Positions 42,321 to 50,941 are shown, counted from the stretch's first letter. The stretch: 64,000 nt of DNA from Noviherbaspirillum sedimenti (GCF_003590835.1 NZ_QYUQ01000002.1:1612001-1676000), one strand, 5' to 3'. Notes: a model not told the origin generated them from the letters alone. Translations and numbers: made by a program.

Positions 42321-42979
42321 GCCTGGCGCGGCACCATGTAGCCGACACCGCGCACGTTCTTGATGAAATCCGCACCGAATTTTTTACGCAGCGAATGAAT
42401 GTACACTTCCAGCGTATTGCTGCCGACGTCGTCATCCCAACCGTAGATTTTTTCACCCAGCTGCGACAGCGACAAGACCGCGCCGGGGCGGTCGAGGAAG
42501 GCCGCCAGCAACGAATACTCGCGTCCCGACACTGCCACCGACTGGCCCCTGAAGCTGACCTCCCGGCTGGCCGGATTGAGCGTCAGCTCGCCCTGCCGGA
42601 TCACCGAATCGGCACGCCCGGCCTGGCGCCGCAACAGGGCGCGGATGCGCGCCTCCAGCTCCTCGAAATCGAAAGGCTTGACCAGGTAATCGTCGGCGCC
42701 GGCGTCCAGCCCCTTGACGCGGTCGCACACCGCGTCGCGCGCGGTCAGCACCATGATCGGCAGGCGGTTGCCGCCCTGGCGGATCGACACCAGCACTTCC
42801 AGCCCGCCCTTCTTCGGCAAGCCCAGGTCCAGCAGCATCAGGTCGTAATTATCGTTCTCCACCGCCAGCTCGGCGGCGCGACCATCCTGCACCCAGTCGA
42901 CGGTAAAGCCGTCCTGGCGCAAGGCCTTGCGCAGGCCTTCGCCCACCATCGAATCGTCCTCAACCAATAACAATCGCAT
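42317..42979 (-). CDS. OmpR-family response regulator
   Basis: The 220-residue regulator starts MRLLLVEDDSMVGEGL with the acidic pair of the receiver, has the phospho-acceptor Asp in LMLLDLGLPK (about residue 51), Lys in YLVKPFDFEELEARIR and a C-terminal winged-helix domain (EYSLLAAFLDRPG, VGSNTLEVYIHSLRKKFG). It is QseB/PmrA-like. The start at 42979 is used because the in-frame extension lies in leader sequence. It probably regulates its own operon; a hexanucleotide repeat lies about 110 bases upstream of the start. Confidence 0.92.
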   Translation of the reverse strand: MRLLLVEDDSMVGEGLRKALRQDGFTVDWVQDGRAAELAVENDNYDLMLLDLGLPKKGGLEVLVSIRQGGNRLPIMVLTARDAVCDRVKGLDAGADDYLVKPFDFEELEARIRALLRRQAGRADSVIRQGELTLNPASREVSFRGQSVAVSGREYSLLAAFLDRPGAVLSLSQLGEKIYGWDDDVGSNTLEVYIHSLRKKFGADFIKNVRGVGYMVPRQA

Positions 42980-43088
42980 GGGTACCCGCCAGATCAAATC
43001 AACACGTGAATTATTGTACGGACAAATCACGGATGGGTGTCAGGGGTATGACATGCCTGTGACAGAATGCAACAGAATGCATGTGCGT

Positions 43089-43136
43089 GCTTATGCTCAT
43101 GCTTATGCTTATGCTTATGCTTATGCTTATGCTTAT
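43089..43136. repeat. hexanucleotide tandem repeat (GCTTAT)8
   Basis: Eight 6-base units run without a gap; seven are GCTTAT and the second is GCTCAT. The array lies in the 329-base divergent region between the response regulator start (42979) and the lipoprotein start (43309). Changes in copy number would alter promoter spacing rather than a reading frame. The rest of 42980-43308 holds no supported gene. Confidence 0.9.
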
Positions 43137-43308
43137 TCGCACTTCGTTTACTTTACGACGGTACAGTGTCCAAACCCTTCGGCTCCGACTACACTGCTGG
43201 CGAGTCTGTAAGGCCACGAGGAAAAACCGCCTTAAGCCTGACCTAAGAAGCCATCCATAGAATGAAAGCCTGGTCATTTCAAAAATGGTTTCCTGCAGGA
43301 GAAAACCA

Positions 43309-44484
43309 TTGAATCACCATCCCGGATTAGGCCAGCGAGTCTTTTCACCACACTACAACAGGCCGCTTGCAATTAGCATCCTGTGCGCGATGCTGGCTGG
43401 CTGTGCCGTCGAGCAGCCGCGCCGGCAGGTCGTCGTGCCGACACCGGCGCCGACACTGGCGCCGATACCGACACCCGCGCCAGTCACGCCCAATCCTGCT
43501 CCCGTCCCAGCCACGCCCGCGCCGGCAACGATACCGGTTGCGCCGCTCACATCACCCATGCCGCCCCTGGCACCGACGCAAGCTCCCCCCGCACTGCCCG
43601 ACAAGGTAGCCATCCTGCGCAGCTGGGCCGAACAACAGGGCCGCCTGTACCGTGTCGCCGCGCCGCTCCTGATCAACAATACCGAACTGTGTCCGCGCCA
43701 TGCGCGCAACCTGCTCGGCTTCACCGCCAAGACCCGTTACGCCTACACCGATGAATTTGCCGAAACGGCGCAGTCCGCGCTGGGCCTGGATGAACGTTTG
43801 CGCGTCATGAACGTGCTGCCGGGCAGCGGTGCCGAACAGGCGGGATTGCAGAAAGGCGACGCCCTGCTCGCAATCGAGATCGAACCCTTGCCGCAAGGGC
43901 GTGGTGCGGAGCGCGCAAGCGCGTCGATCATCGCCTCGGAATTGCAAGGGCGCAGCAGCATCAGCCTGACGGTATTGCGCGACGGCCGGCGCGTCGTGCA
44001 CGATATTTCCTTGACGCCCGCCTGTGCGATGGTGATTGACCTCGGCAATACCGACTTGGCAGACAGCTACGCCGACGGCCAGCGTGTCATGGTCACGCGC
44101 GGCATGCTCGATTCCGTGGCTTCGGATGAAGAGCTGGCCTACGTGCTGGCGCAGGAAATCGCCCACAACATCCTGGCGCAGGAACCCCGTCAGGACATGG
44201 TTGCCGCGATCGACCGCCTGCACGCGCTCAAGCCGCCTGCAGACAATGGCACCGCTGCCGGCGATATCCCGACCTATCCGGCCGACATCGAACTGCGCAC
44301 CAGGAAGCTGGCCCTGTACCTGCTGGCACGGGCTGGCTACGGCATCGATCACGCTTTGGATTTCTGGCAAAGGATGGCGAATCCACCTGCCTCGGATGAA
44401 TTTTTTACCGAACTGGAGCAGACTGTCGGGGCGATCGCGGCCAGGAAACAACTGGGCGAGCCGCTCGTGCCCGAACAGCCGTAA
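43309..44484 (+). CDS. lipoprotein with PDZ and degenerate M48-like peptidase domain
   Basis: A TTG start at 43309 is chosen because AGGAG lies seven bases upstream and it gives a lipoprotein signal peptide ending in the lipobox LAGC (about residue 32). A Pro/Ala/Thr-rich linker follows (about 40-100), then a PDZ-like segment (VMNVLPGSGAEQAGLQKGDALLAIE) and an M48-like helix. There the zinc motif HExxH reads QEIAH (codon CAG), so the first zinc ligand is missing. It is probably a non-catalytic or altered envelope peptidase homologue. It is divergent from the two-component system, which may control it. Confidence 0.75.
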   Translation: MNHHPGLGQRVFSPHYNRPLAISILCAMLAGCAVEQPRRQVVVPTPAPTLAPIPTPAPVTPNPAPVPATPAPATIPVAPLTSPMPPLAPTQAPPALPDKVAILRSWAEQQGRLYRVAAPLLINNTELCPRHARNLLGFTAKTRYAYTDEFAETAQSALGLDERLRVMNVLPGSGAEQAGLQKGDALLAIEIEPLPQGRGAERASASIIASELQGRSSISLTVLRDGRRVVHDISLTPACAMVIDLGNTDLADSYADGQRVMVTRGMLDSVASDEELAYVLAQEIAHNILAQEPRQDMVAAIDRLHALKPPADNGTAAGDIPTYPADIELRTRKLALYLLARAGYGIDHALDFWQRMANPPASDEFFTELEQTVGAIAARKQLGEPLVPEQP

Positions 44485-44553
44485 TCCGTCGAGCGTAAAT
44501 CGATACAGGCACCATGCGGGCGCCTGGCATCTGCTTGGGCCGGCGCAAGCCGG

Positions 44554-45576
44554 TCAAACGATTTTCTTCTTGCCTGGCCGGCTGTCCATATCCGGCCCCG
44601 CGATTGGTTTGGTATCCCCATGCGGGGCTTCGTGCCCGTAGCCGGGTTCATGCTCGATCTGCTGGCGACTGAAGGCCCGCGCGGCACGTGCCTTTCCTAG
44701 CGAAATCATCTCCTCGGCGCGCCAGAATTCGTGAATCTGGCAGGCGTTGTGCGGAATTTCGATGACCACGTCGGGCGAATAGGCGGCCAGCTTGAAGCGG
44801 GTGATCGCGGCCTGCATCGTATCCATCGCCTTCAGGGCCACGTCCACCATGCCGATCGGCGGCGTGGCGCCGGCCTGGATTCGCGCCAGGCTTTCCATGA
44901 AGCCGAGGATGCGCCTGCGGTAAGGGGGAGGTGCCGCCTTGGCCTGCGGCGTCGGCATCGATGTCGGCGTCGAAGGCTGCAGATGCGCATGCGGATGCGC
45001 CAGGCGGGTTTCGTCGCGCCCGCTGAGGCCGACCACCACCGTCAGGTCGGTGCGGTCGTTGAGCGTGGGCGCAATCGGCACCGGATTGACCGTGCCGCCG
45101 TCGATCAGGAAACGTCCACCGATCTCGAACGGCGTGAAGATCATCGGGATAGCGATCGAGCCGCGAATGGCGTCGAACAGATTGCCCTTGCTTAACCAGA
45201 CTTCCTTTCCTGTATGAAAATCCATCGCCACCGCGACGAAGGAGATCGGCAGATCTTCGATATTGACGTCACCGATCAGCCGGCGCAACTGTTCGATGAT
45301 GCGATCGCCCTTGATCAGGCCGGCGCGGCTCAAGGCCGGATCGAGCAGGCGCACCACGTCCATTTTCTGCAGCGTACTCACCCATCTGGCGTAACGATCC
45401 AGCTTGCCGGTGGCGTAGATTCCGCCGATCAGGGCGCCGATCGAGGCGCCGGAGATCGACTTGATTTCATAGCCGTTCTCGACCAGCCAGTGGATTACGC
45501 CGATATGCGCGAAGCCGCGCGCCCCGCCGCTGCCAAGCACGAGAGAGACGGTTTTTGGATCGTTCTTGGCTGTCAT
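44554..45576 (-). CDS. patatin-like phospholipase
   Basis: The 340-residue protein has the patatin oxyanion motif LGSGGARGFAHIGV (about 14-27), the nucleophile elbow GASIGA (Ser near residue 45) and the catalytic Asp in LIDGGTVNPVP, in the right order for a Ser-Asp dyad hydrolase (RssA/YchK-like). No signal peptide is seen. A His-rich insert (HPHAHLQPSTPTSMPTPQ) follows the core, and a C-terminal extension is rich in charged residues. Substrates are likely phospholipids or acyl esters. Confidence 0.87.
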   Translation of the reverse strand: MTAKNDPKTVSLVLGSGGARGFAHIGVIHWLVENGYEIKSISGASIGALIGGIYATGKLDRYARWVSTLQKMDVVRLLDPALSRAGLIKGDRIIEQLRRLIGDVNIEDLPISFVAVAMDFHTGKEVWLSKGNLFDAIRGSIAIPMIFTPFEIGGRFLIDGGTVNPVPIAPTLNDRTDLTVVVGLSGRDETRLAHPHAHLQPSTPTSMPTPQAKAAPPPYRRRILGFMESLARIQAGATPPIGMVDVALKAMDTMQAAITRFKLAAYSPDVVIEIPHNACQIHEFWRAEEMISLGKARAARAFSRQQIEHEPGYGHEAPHGDTKPIAGPDMDSRPGKKKIV

Positions 45577-45705
45577 TGAGAAAGGATTGCGTTGTTATAT
45601 CGAAAGAAATTTACCACGACCGGCGTCCGGCCTGCAGGCTGCCGCAGCTGAACGATGGCGGGCAACACCAGTCTAATTTTTTTAATTCATCCTATCTTGA
45701 TGCAC

Positions 45706-46197
45706 ATGATGAAACGGCTTCGATTCGTTCTCATATCACTGATGCTTGTCGGTGTCGGCACATGCGACATCGCTGCGGCCCGACCTGGTCATCACAACCA
45801 TTACCATGGTCATGGCCGGGTGCACGCCCACGTCGGCGTGTATGTCGGGCCGGCGATTGGCTGGAACTGGTACCAGCCGGCACCCTATGCCTACTCACCA
45901 TACACCTATTCACCATACACCTATTCACCATACACCTATTCACCATACACCTATTCACCATACACCTATTCGCCCTATAGCTATTCGCCCTACTATTACC
46001 CGCATTCCCCCACCGTCGTGGTCGTGCCGCCGGCGCCATCTGCCTACATCGAACATGCGCCGCCGGATCAGGGGCGGCAGGAACAGCTTGCGCCGAACGA
46101 CTGGTACTACTATTGCAAAAAACCGGAAGGATATTATCCCTACGTCAGACGCTGCCCCGGCGGCTGGCAACGGGTACCGGCCCAGCCCCCACGGTAA
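45706..46197 (+). CDS. secreted His-rich and Tyr-Ser-Pro repeat protein
   Basis: The 163-residue protein has a signal peptide (MMKRLRFVLISLMLVGVGTC..AAA), a His-rich segment HHNHYHGHGRVHAHVGVYVG, a run of SPYTY pentapeptide repeats (about residues 64-98), a Pro/Val segment and a C-terminus WYYYCKKPEGYYPYV..CPGGW with two cysteines. That C-terminus is shared by many small proteobacterial periplasmic proteins of unknown role. The His-rich part could bind metal. Two nearby ATGs are alternative starts. It is 17 bases from the glycine-zipper lipoprotein and likely shares its transcript. Confidence 0.8.
   Translation: MMKRLRFVLISLMLVGVGTCDIAAARPGHHNHYHGHGRVHAHVGVYVGPAIGWNWYQPAPYAYSPYTYSPYTYSPYTYSPYTYSPYTYSPYSYSPYYYPHSPTVVVVPPAPSAYIEHAPPDQGRQEQLAPNDWYYYCKKPEGYYPYVRRCPGGWQRVPAQPPR
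45895..45999 (+). repeat. 15-bp in-frame tandem repeat
   Basis: Five perfect copies of TCACCATACACCTAT (45895-45969) are followed by two degenerate copies (45970-45999). Each unit encodes Ser-Pro-Tyr-Thr-Tyr, so copy-number change would lengthen or shorten the protein without a frameshift. Confidence 0.93.
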
Positions 46198-46214
46198 GGA
46201 ATAAGGAAGCATCC

Positions 46215-46724
46215 ATGTTGAAAATAGCAGGCAAACTTGCCGCAACGACCGGCCTCATCATGCTGGGAGCGTGTGTCTCGATGCCGGACGGTCCCAGTGT
46301 GATGGTGCTGCCGGGAACAGGCAAAAACTTCGAACAGTTCCGCACGGACGATCTTGTATGCCGGCAATTCGCGTCGCAGCAAATGGGCGGCGCCACCGCC
46401 TCCGGCATCGCCGCTGACAGCGGCGTGCGCAGCGCTGTGGTGGGAACCCTGCTGGGCGCCGCCGCCGGCGCGGCGATCGATGGCGGTCGCGGTGCCGGTG
46501 TCGGTGCCGGCGCGGGCATGGCCATGGGCGGATTGAGCGGAACGCAGACGGCGCAGGCCTCTGCCTATGGGGCGCAGCAGCGCTACGACGTCGGCTTCAT
46601 GCAATGCATGTATGCGAAGGGCCACCGGATTCCGGCCGGGGGACGGTTCACCTCCGGCTTCACGGCGGAACAGCCGCTGATGCCGCGAGATTACTATCCG
46701 CCGCCGCGCAGGATGGCGCCGTAA
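46215..46724 (+). CDS. glycine-zipper lipoprotein
   Basis: The 169-residue protein has a lipoprotein signal (MLKIAGKLAATTGLIMLGAC; lipobox LGAC), a segment FRTDDLVCRQFASQQMGG and a long glycine-zipper helix (VVGTLLGAAAGAAIDGG, GAGVGAGAGMAMGG), then RYDVGFMQCMYAKGHRIP. It resembles the YMGG/glycine-zipper family of outer-membrane-associated proteins. The function is unknown; membrane insertion or stress adaptation is plausible. AAGGAAG precedes the ATG. Confidence 0.85.
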   Translation: MLKIAGKLAATTGLIMLGACVSMPDGPSVMVLPGTGKNFEQFRTDDLVCRQFASQQMGGATASGIAADSGVRSAVVGTLLGAAAGAAIDGGRGAGVGAGAGMAMGGLSGTQTAQASAYGAQQRYDVGFMQCMYAKGHRIPAGGRFTSGFTAEQPLMPRDYYPPPRRMAP

Positions 46725-46733
46725 GGAGTGGGC

Positions 46734-46773
46734 AAAAGAAAGGGACGTATAAAGCCAAGCCTTATACGTCCCT
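46734..46773 (-). terminator. Rho-independent terminator of tRNA-Val
   Basis: AGGGACGTATAA (46741-46752) and TTATACGTCCCT (46762-46773) form a perfect 12-bp stem with a 9-base loop. On the minus strand it is followed by TTCTTTT. It lies 9 bases beyond the 3' end of the tRNA gene and also separates it from the convergent lipoprotein gene. Confidence 0.85.
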
Positions 46774-46781
46774 GAATTCGT

Positions 46782-46856
46782 TGGTGGGCGGTGCAGGGTT
46801 TGAACCTGCGACCCCTGCCGTGTGAAGGCAGTGCTCTACCACTGAGCTAACCGCCC
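46782..46856 (-). tRNA. tRNA-Val (anticodon CAC)
   Basis: The minus strand folds as a cloverleaf: acceptor GGGCGGT/ACCGCCC, D arm with TTAGCTCAGTGGTAGAGC, anticodon stem CTGCC/GGCAG with loop TTCACAC giving CAC, and T arm GCAGGTTCGAACCCTGC. CCA is encoded. CAC reads the valine codon GUG. It lies downstream of dnaQ, where E. coli also carries a tRNA gene. Confidence 0.96.
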
Positions 46857-46893
46857 AACGCGGCCGCAATTATGGCACAAAAGCTGCGCAGGA

Positions 46894-47598
46894 TCAATCG
46901 GCTTTCTCGGCGCGCCAGATACAAGCCCCCTTGGACTCCTTGTCCACCTTGTCCAGCGTGGCTTCATGCAGGGCCAGTTCGTCTTCGCTGGCGGCCAGCA
47001 CGATGATCTCTTCCAGGGCAGCGAATTCGACGCCGCCGCCCGCGCGGCCGTTGGATTCCCCGAGATCGATGGAAAAGCTCTCCTGCCCGCGCGTCATTGC
47101 AAGATAGACCTCGGCCAGCAATTCGGCGTCCAGCAAGGCGCCGTGCAGGGTACGGTGGGCGTTGGAGACTTCATAGCGGTCGCACAGCGAATCGAGCGAA
47201 TTGCGTTTGCCCGGATGCAGGGCTTTGGCTTGCGCCAGCGTATCGGTGATCTCGCCGACATGCGTGACGAAGCGCGGCAGGCCGAGGCGATCGAATTCAG
47301 CGTCGAGAAAGGCCAGATCGAACGGCGCGTTGTGGATGATGATCTCGGCATCCGCGACGTATTCGCGGAATTCTTCAGCGATTTCAGCGAACTTCGGCTT
47401 GTCGCTCAAAAAATTCCTGGTCAGGCCGTGCACCGCCAGCGCGCCCTCTTCCGAATCGCGCTCGGGATTGATATAGCGGTGAAAATTATTGCCGGTCAGG
47501 CGGCGGTTGAGAATTTCGACGCAGCCGATTTCAATGATGCGGTTACCTTCGCGGGCATTGAGGCCGGTGGTTTCGGTATCGAGAACGATTTGACGCAT
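46894..47598 (-). CDS. dnaQ: DNA polymerase III epsilon subunit (3'-5' exonuclease)
   Basis: The 234-residue proofreading exonuclease has Exo I IVLDTETTGL with IIEIGCVEI, Exo II IIIHNAPFDLAFLDAEF and Exo III HRTLHGALLDAELLAEVYL, the DEDDh active site. A C-terminal tail of about 50 residues binds the polymerase alpha subunit in homologues. MRQIVLD is chosen as start. It follows rnhA by 15 bases on the same strand, the same order as in E. coli. Confidence 0.95.
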   Translation of the reverse strand: MRQIVLDTETTGLNAREGNRIIEIGCVEILNRRLTGNNFHRYINPERDSEEGALAVHGLTRNFLSDKPKFAEIAEEFREYVADAEIIIHNAPFDLAFLDAEFDRLGLPRFVTHVGEITDTLAQAKALHPGKRNSLDSLCDRYEVSNAHRTLHGALLDAELLAEVYLAMTRGQESFSIDLGESNGRAGGGVEFAALEEIIVLAASEDELALHEATLDKVDKESKGACIWRAEKAD

Positions 47599-47613
47599 GG
47601 TAGGCAATCCTCT

Positions 47614-48048
47614 TTAGCGCAACGACTCGACGCCGCGGTTGGCCAGGGCATCGGCGCGCTCGTTGCCTTCATGGCCGGCATGCCCCTTGATCCAGCGCCA
47701 TTCGATACTGTGCTGGGCTTGCGCGGCGTCGAGCGCCTGCCACAGGTCGACATTCTTGACCGGGGCGCGGGCCGCGGTTTTCCAGCCGCGCGCCTTCCAG
47801 CCATGAATCCATTCACTGATGCCCTTTTGCACGTACACGCTGTCGGTATGCACGATCACTTCGCAGGGGCGCTTCAAGATCAACAGGGCTTCGATCACGG
47901 CGCGCAATTCCATGCGGTTATTGGTGGTATTGGGTTCGCCGCCAAACAATTCTTTTTCATGGCCGTCGGCCAGGAGCCAGGCGCCCCAGCCGCCACGACC
48001 GGGATTGCCCTTGCAGGCGCCATCGGTATAAATTTCGATTTTTTCCAC
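47614..48048 (-). CDS. rnhA: ribonuclease HI
   Basis: The roughly 144-residue enzyme cuts RNA in RNA-DNA hybrids. All catalytic residues are visible: Asp in [12 protein letters not shown], Glu in NNRMELRAV, Asp in VHTDSVYV, and the late His and Asp in [19 protein letters not shown] start at 48048 gives [10 protein letters not shown], which matches family N-termini; an upstream in-frame TTG at 48063 is possible. Neither has a strong ribosome-binding site, so the start is uncertain by five codons. Confidence 0.93.
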   Translation of the reverse strand: MEKIEIYTDGACKGNPGRGGWGAWLLADGHEKELFGGEPNTTNNRMELRAVIEALLILKRPCEVIVHTDSVYVQKGISEWIHGWKARGWKTAARAPVKNVDLWQALDAAQAQHSIEWRWIKGHAGHEGNERADALANRGVESLR

Positions 48049-48120
48049 AATATAAATTAACAAAGAAAGTGAGCGGGGACGCAGGGTGCGCTCCCGGTTT
48101 AATGAATTCTACGAATTTTT

Positions 48121-48894
48121 TTATTTTACTCGACGAATTTTATTGGTTGCCGGCATGCCTTGCGGCATCTGGGCGCTACGCTGGGTCCAGGCCGGGCCGA
48201 TCAGGCGCATGCCCTTGACCCGCTTGATCGCCTGCACCATGTACACGGCGCCGAGATAAGGCCACCAGCGCTCACCCGCTGCTTCCATGAAGCTGAAGCG
48301 GTTGAGCCACTTTTCCCGGCGAAATGGCGGCGCATAACAACCGAAATAGCCGCGGTTGACGCCGAGATCGAGCAATTTCATCCAGTCCTTGATGCGTGGC
48401 ATGCTGATGAATTCGGCATGTTGCGGCAGGAAATTCGCCCCCGACAGACGCCCGGTAACTTGCCGCGCGCCCCACATGCTGGCCGGGTTGAAGCCGCAAA
48501 TGATGACCTGACCTTCCGGGATCAGCACCCGTTCGACTTCGCGCAAGACCTGGTGCGGCTCGGTAGCGAATTCCAGCACATGCGGCAGGATTACCAGATC
48601 CAGGCTTTGCGAGGCGAACGGCAGTTCGGCGAAATCGTGCACCACCACCACCGGCGGGCGGGCCTCATCCCCATCTACTGGCACCCGTATGTCGGACAGC
48701 CACTTGTTGGGCATGCGGTTGGCGCGCAAGGCATCGATCTGCGGCATGCCGACCTGCAAGGCATTGAAGCCGAAAATGTCGGAAGTCAAGGCATCCAGCC
48801 GCGTCTGTTCCCAGGCGCGCACGTAGCTGCCCAGCGGCGTTTGCAGCCAGGAGCCAAGCGTTATAATGGGTCTTTCGAACGATAAGTGTTGCAT
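48121..48894 (-). CDS. class I SAM-dependent methyltransferase (YafS-like)
   Basis: The 257-residue protein resembles the YafS-type methyltransferases found between gloB and rnhA in many proteobacteria. Motifs are [45 protein letters not shown] (key residues LPFxxxSLDLVxxxHxLE and LxxGG-like strand), then [11 protein letters not shown]. The canonical glycine-rich motif I is not obvious, as is common in this branch. The substrate is unknown. The start codon lies only 4 bases from the divergent gloB start. Confidence 0.83.
   Translation of the reverse strand: MQHLSFERPIITLGSWLQTPLGSYVRAWEQTRLDALTSDIFGFNALQVGMPQIDALRANRMPNKWLSDIRVPVDGDEARPPVVVVHDFAELPFASQSLDLVILPHVLEFATEPHQVLREVERVLIPEGQVIICGFNPASMWGARQVTGRLSGANFLPQHAEFISMPRIKDWMKLLDLGVNRGYFGCYAPPFRREKWLNRFSFMEAAGERWWPYLGAVYMVQAIKRVKGMRLIGPAWTQRSAQMPQGMPATNKIRRVK
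48862..48867 (+). promoter_or_regulatory. -10 element of gloB inside the methyltransferase gene
   Basis: A consensus TATAAT lies 31 bases upstream of the gloB start, within the first codons of the divergent methyltransferase. A TTGCAG at 48841 is a possible -35 with a short 15-base spacer. The lack of any intergenic space makes embedded promoters necessary. Confidence 0.45.
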
Positions 48895-48898
48895 CTGT

Positions 48899-49672
48899 AT
48901 GCTGAATGTACTGGCAATTCCGGCGTTTGATGACAATTATCTCTGGCTGGTGCATGACGGTCGCCATGCTGTCGCCATCGATCCGGGCGACGCCGCCCCC
49001 ATCATAAGCGCTTTGGCGACGCGCGGCTTGACCTTGTGCGCTATTTTACTGACACATCATCATGCTGACCATGTCGGCGGCGTACCGGCGTTATTGCAAC
49101 ACTGGCAAATTCCAGTGTACGGGCCGCGCCATGACAATATTGCCTGCCTGACAAATCCTCTGGATGACGGTGATCTTGTTCATGTGGAACAACTCGGGCT
49201 GGACCTGACTGTCATCGCCGTACCCGGCCATACGCGCGGCCATATCGCCTACCATGCGGCGCAACCAGGCTGGCTGTTTTGCGGCGATACCCTGTTCGGC
49301 GCGGGCTGCGGACGCATCTTTGAGGGCACGCCGGCGCAGATGGCGGCATCGCTGGCAAGACTTGCCGCCCTGCCGGAGGCCACGCAAGTCTATTGCGCGC
49401 ATGAATATACCCTGTCCAACCTGCGCTTTGCGCGCACGGTCGAACCGGGCAACGCCGCCCTGATGGAACGCCTGGCAGCCGATACCGCCAGGCGCGCGGC
49501 CGGCGTGCCGACCGTGCCATCGAGCATCGGGCTGGAAAAAGCCACCAATCCCTTCCTGCGCTACGCCGAGGCGGAAATTCTGGAGAGTTTGCGCCAGGCG
49601 GGCCGCCTGCGGGAAGACACGCCGCTGGCGGCCTTTGCCGCCTTGCGGGAATGGAAGAACGTTTTTAAATGA
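48899..49672 (+). CDS. gloB: hydroxyacylglutathione hydrolase (glyoxalase II)
   Basis: The 257-residue metallo-beta-lactamase-fold enzyme hydrolyses S-lactoylglutathione in methylglyoxal detoxification. The binuclear metal motif is [11 protein letters not shown] (THxHxDH), with further ligands in VPGHTRGH and [13 protein letters not shown], and substrate-binding residues in the C-terminal [13 protein letters not shown]. Length matches GloB. It converges closely on the flavin oxidoreductase (8 bases between stops). Confidence 0.94.
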   Translation: MLNVLAIPAFDDNYLWLVHDGRHAVAIDPGDAAPIISALATRGLTLCAILLTHHHADHVGGVPALLQHWQIPVYGPRHDNIACLTNPLDDGDLVHVEQLGLDLTVIAVPGHTRGHIAYHAAQPGWLFCGDTLFGAGCGRIFEGTPAQMAASLARLAALPEATQVYCAHEYTLSNLRFARTVEPGNAALMERLAADTARRAAGVPTVPSSIGLEKATNPFLRYAEAEILESLRQAGRLREDTPLAAFAALREWKNVFK

Positions 49673-49680
49673 GGGTCTGA

Positions 49681-50868
49681 TCAGGCCGGTTGCAGGCAAG
49701 CGGGCGCTGCCTGTTCCTGCCCGGCCCGCACCCCGGTCAACAGGAATTGCAGCAATTCCTGCACCGGCCGGATATCGCGCCCCAGCGGCAGGGGTTCGCT
49801 GCCGCGGAAAAACAGGCCCCGTTTGACATCGCCATTCATGGCGAAGGCCAGCCGGGTATCGATGCAGAATTGTCCGGCCTTGGCGATGCCGTCGCGCAAG
49901 CCACATTGATGCAGACAATCGAAGGCGACCTGGCATTCCTGCGGCCTGGCCTTGGTTTGCAGCCTGGCTTCCTTGTCCAGGTAATTGGCCAGCCAGGGCG
50001 TGCGCACCGCGCGCGCCGGCAATCCGGCCACGCTCATGAAGGTCACGATGTCTTCCTTGGCAGCGCCGACCAGGACTTTCTTGAAATTGAGGTGGGCATC
50101 GCCCTCCTCGGTCACGGCAAACGGCGTGCCGAGCTGGACGGCACTGGCACCTTGCGCCAGCAGCGCGCGGATCTGTTCGTGACTGTGAATGCCGCCGGCG
50201 GCGATCAGCGGAACCTTCTCTCGCTCGAGGCCCAGTTCCTTGAACAGGGCGCAGGTTTCTTCCAGCACGCGCGGCATGTCGAAGCGCGCATCAACGATGT
50301 CCTCCGCCTTGGGTGCGCCCAGGTGGCCGCCGGCGTAGCGCGGATGTTCGATGACGATGGCGTCCGGCAGGCGGTTCTTGCGCATCCATTTCTTCAGGAG
50401 CAGGCTGATGCCGCGCGCATCCGACAGGATCGGGATCAAGGCCACCTGCGGGAAATCGGCAGTCAGTTCCGGCAGATCCAGCGGCAAGCCGGCGCCGACC
50501 ACCACCGCATCGGCCCCGCTTTCACAGGATTGGCGCACCTGGTTGGCGTATTCCGCCACGGCGCGCATGATATTGACGGCGATGAGGCCATTGCCTTCGG
50601 CGATATCCCTGGCAGCCCGGATTTCACGATCCAGCGCAACCAGATTGGCCTGGTTGATTGCATCCTTGTCACGACTCTTGCCGGTCTGCGCCATCAGGTC
50701 GGCGTGGTGGCGGCGCAGGTCGACGCTGGAAATGGTGCCCACCGCATTCTGGCGCGCCACGGCACCGGCCAGGCGGTGCGCAGAGATACCCACGCCCATG
50801 CCACCCTGGACGATGGGCAAGAGCGTTTTATTGCAAAACTTAAAATACGGTAAGTCAATGTTCAACAT
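49681..50868 (-). CDS. nitronate monooxygenase-like FMN oxidoreductase
   Basis: The 395-residue TIM-barrel flavoprotein has PIVQGGMGVGISAHRLAGAVARQNAVGTISS near the N-terminus (key residues QGGMG and GxISS), a central VVVGAGLPLDLPEL segment and the FMN phosphate motif PLIAAGGIHSHEQI...GASAVQLGTPFAVTEE. This is the nitronate monooxygenase / 2-nitropropane dioxygenase / PfaD-type family. It is longer than classic enzymes, with a C-terminal Cys-containing domain (CQVAFDCLHQCGLRDG). The substrate is uncertain. A perfect FNR-type site lies 60 bases upstream. Confidence 0.85.
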   Translation of the reverse strand: MLNIDLPYFKFCNKTLLPIVQGGMGVGISAHRLAGAVARQNAVGTISSVDLRRHHADLMAQTGKSRDKDAINQANLVALDREIRAARDIAEGNGLIAVNIMRAVAEYANQVRQSCESGADAVVVGAGLPLDLPELTADFPQVALIPILSDARGISLLLKKWMRKNRLPDAIVIEHPRYAGGHLGAPKAEDIVDARFDMPRVLEETCALFKELGLEREKVPLIAAGGIHSHEQIRALLAQGASAVQLGTPFAVTEEGDAHLNFKKVLVGAAKEDIVTFMSVAGLPARAVRTPWLANYLDKEARLQTKARPQECQVAFDCLHQCGLRDGIAKAGQFCIDTRLAFAMNGDVKRGLFFRGSEPLPLGRDIRPVQELLQFLLTGVRAGQEQAAPACLQPA

Positions 50869-50927
50869 GAAAATCCTTCTGCTGGGCATGCGATGGCCGA
50901 CGATATCAAAGCGGTTTGGCAATTCAC

Positions 50928-50941
50928 TTGATATAAATCAA
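50928..50941. promoter_or_regulatory. FNR/ANR-type box
   Basis: TTGAT-ATAA-ATCAA is a perfect match to the FNR/ANR consensus TTGAT-N4-ATCAA. It lies 60 bases before the flavin oxidoreductase start on the minus strand, a position compatible with activation at about -40. This implies induction under low oxygen. Confidence 0.65.

Noticed and set aside
43089..43136. Possible CRISPR array
   Set aside because: Units are six bases with no spacers and no cas genes are present.
42927..43211. Frame with an Ala-Tyr repeat over the hexanucleotide array
   Set aside because: It overlaps the response regulator start, has no ribosome-binding site and owes its repeat to the noncoding GCTTAT array.
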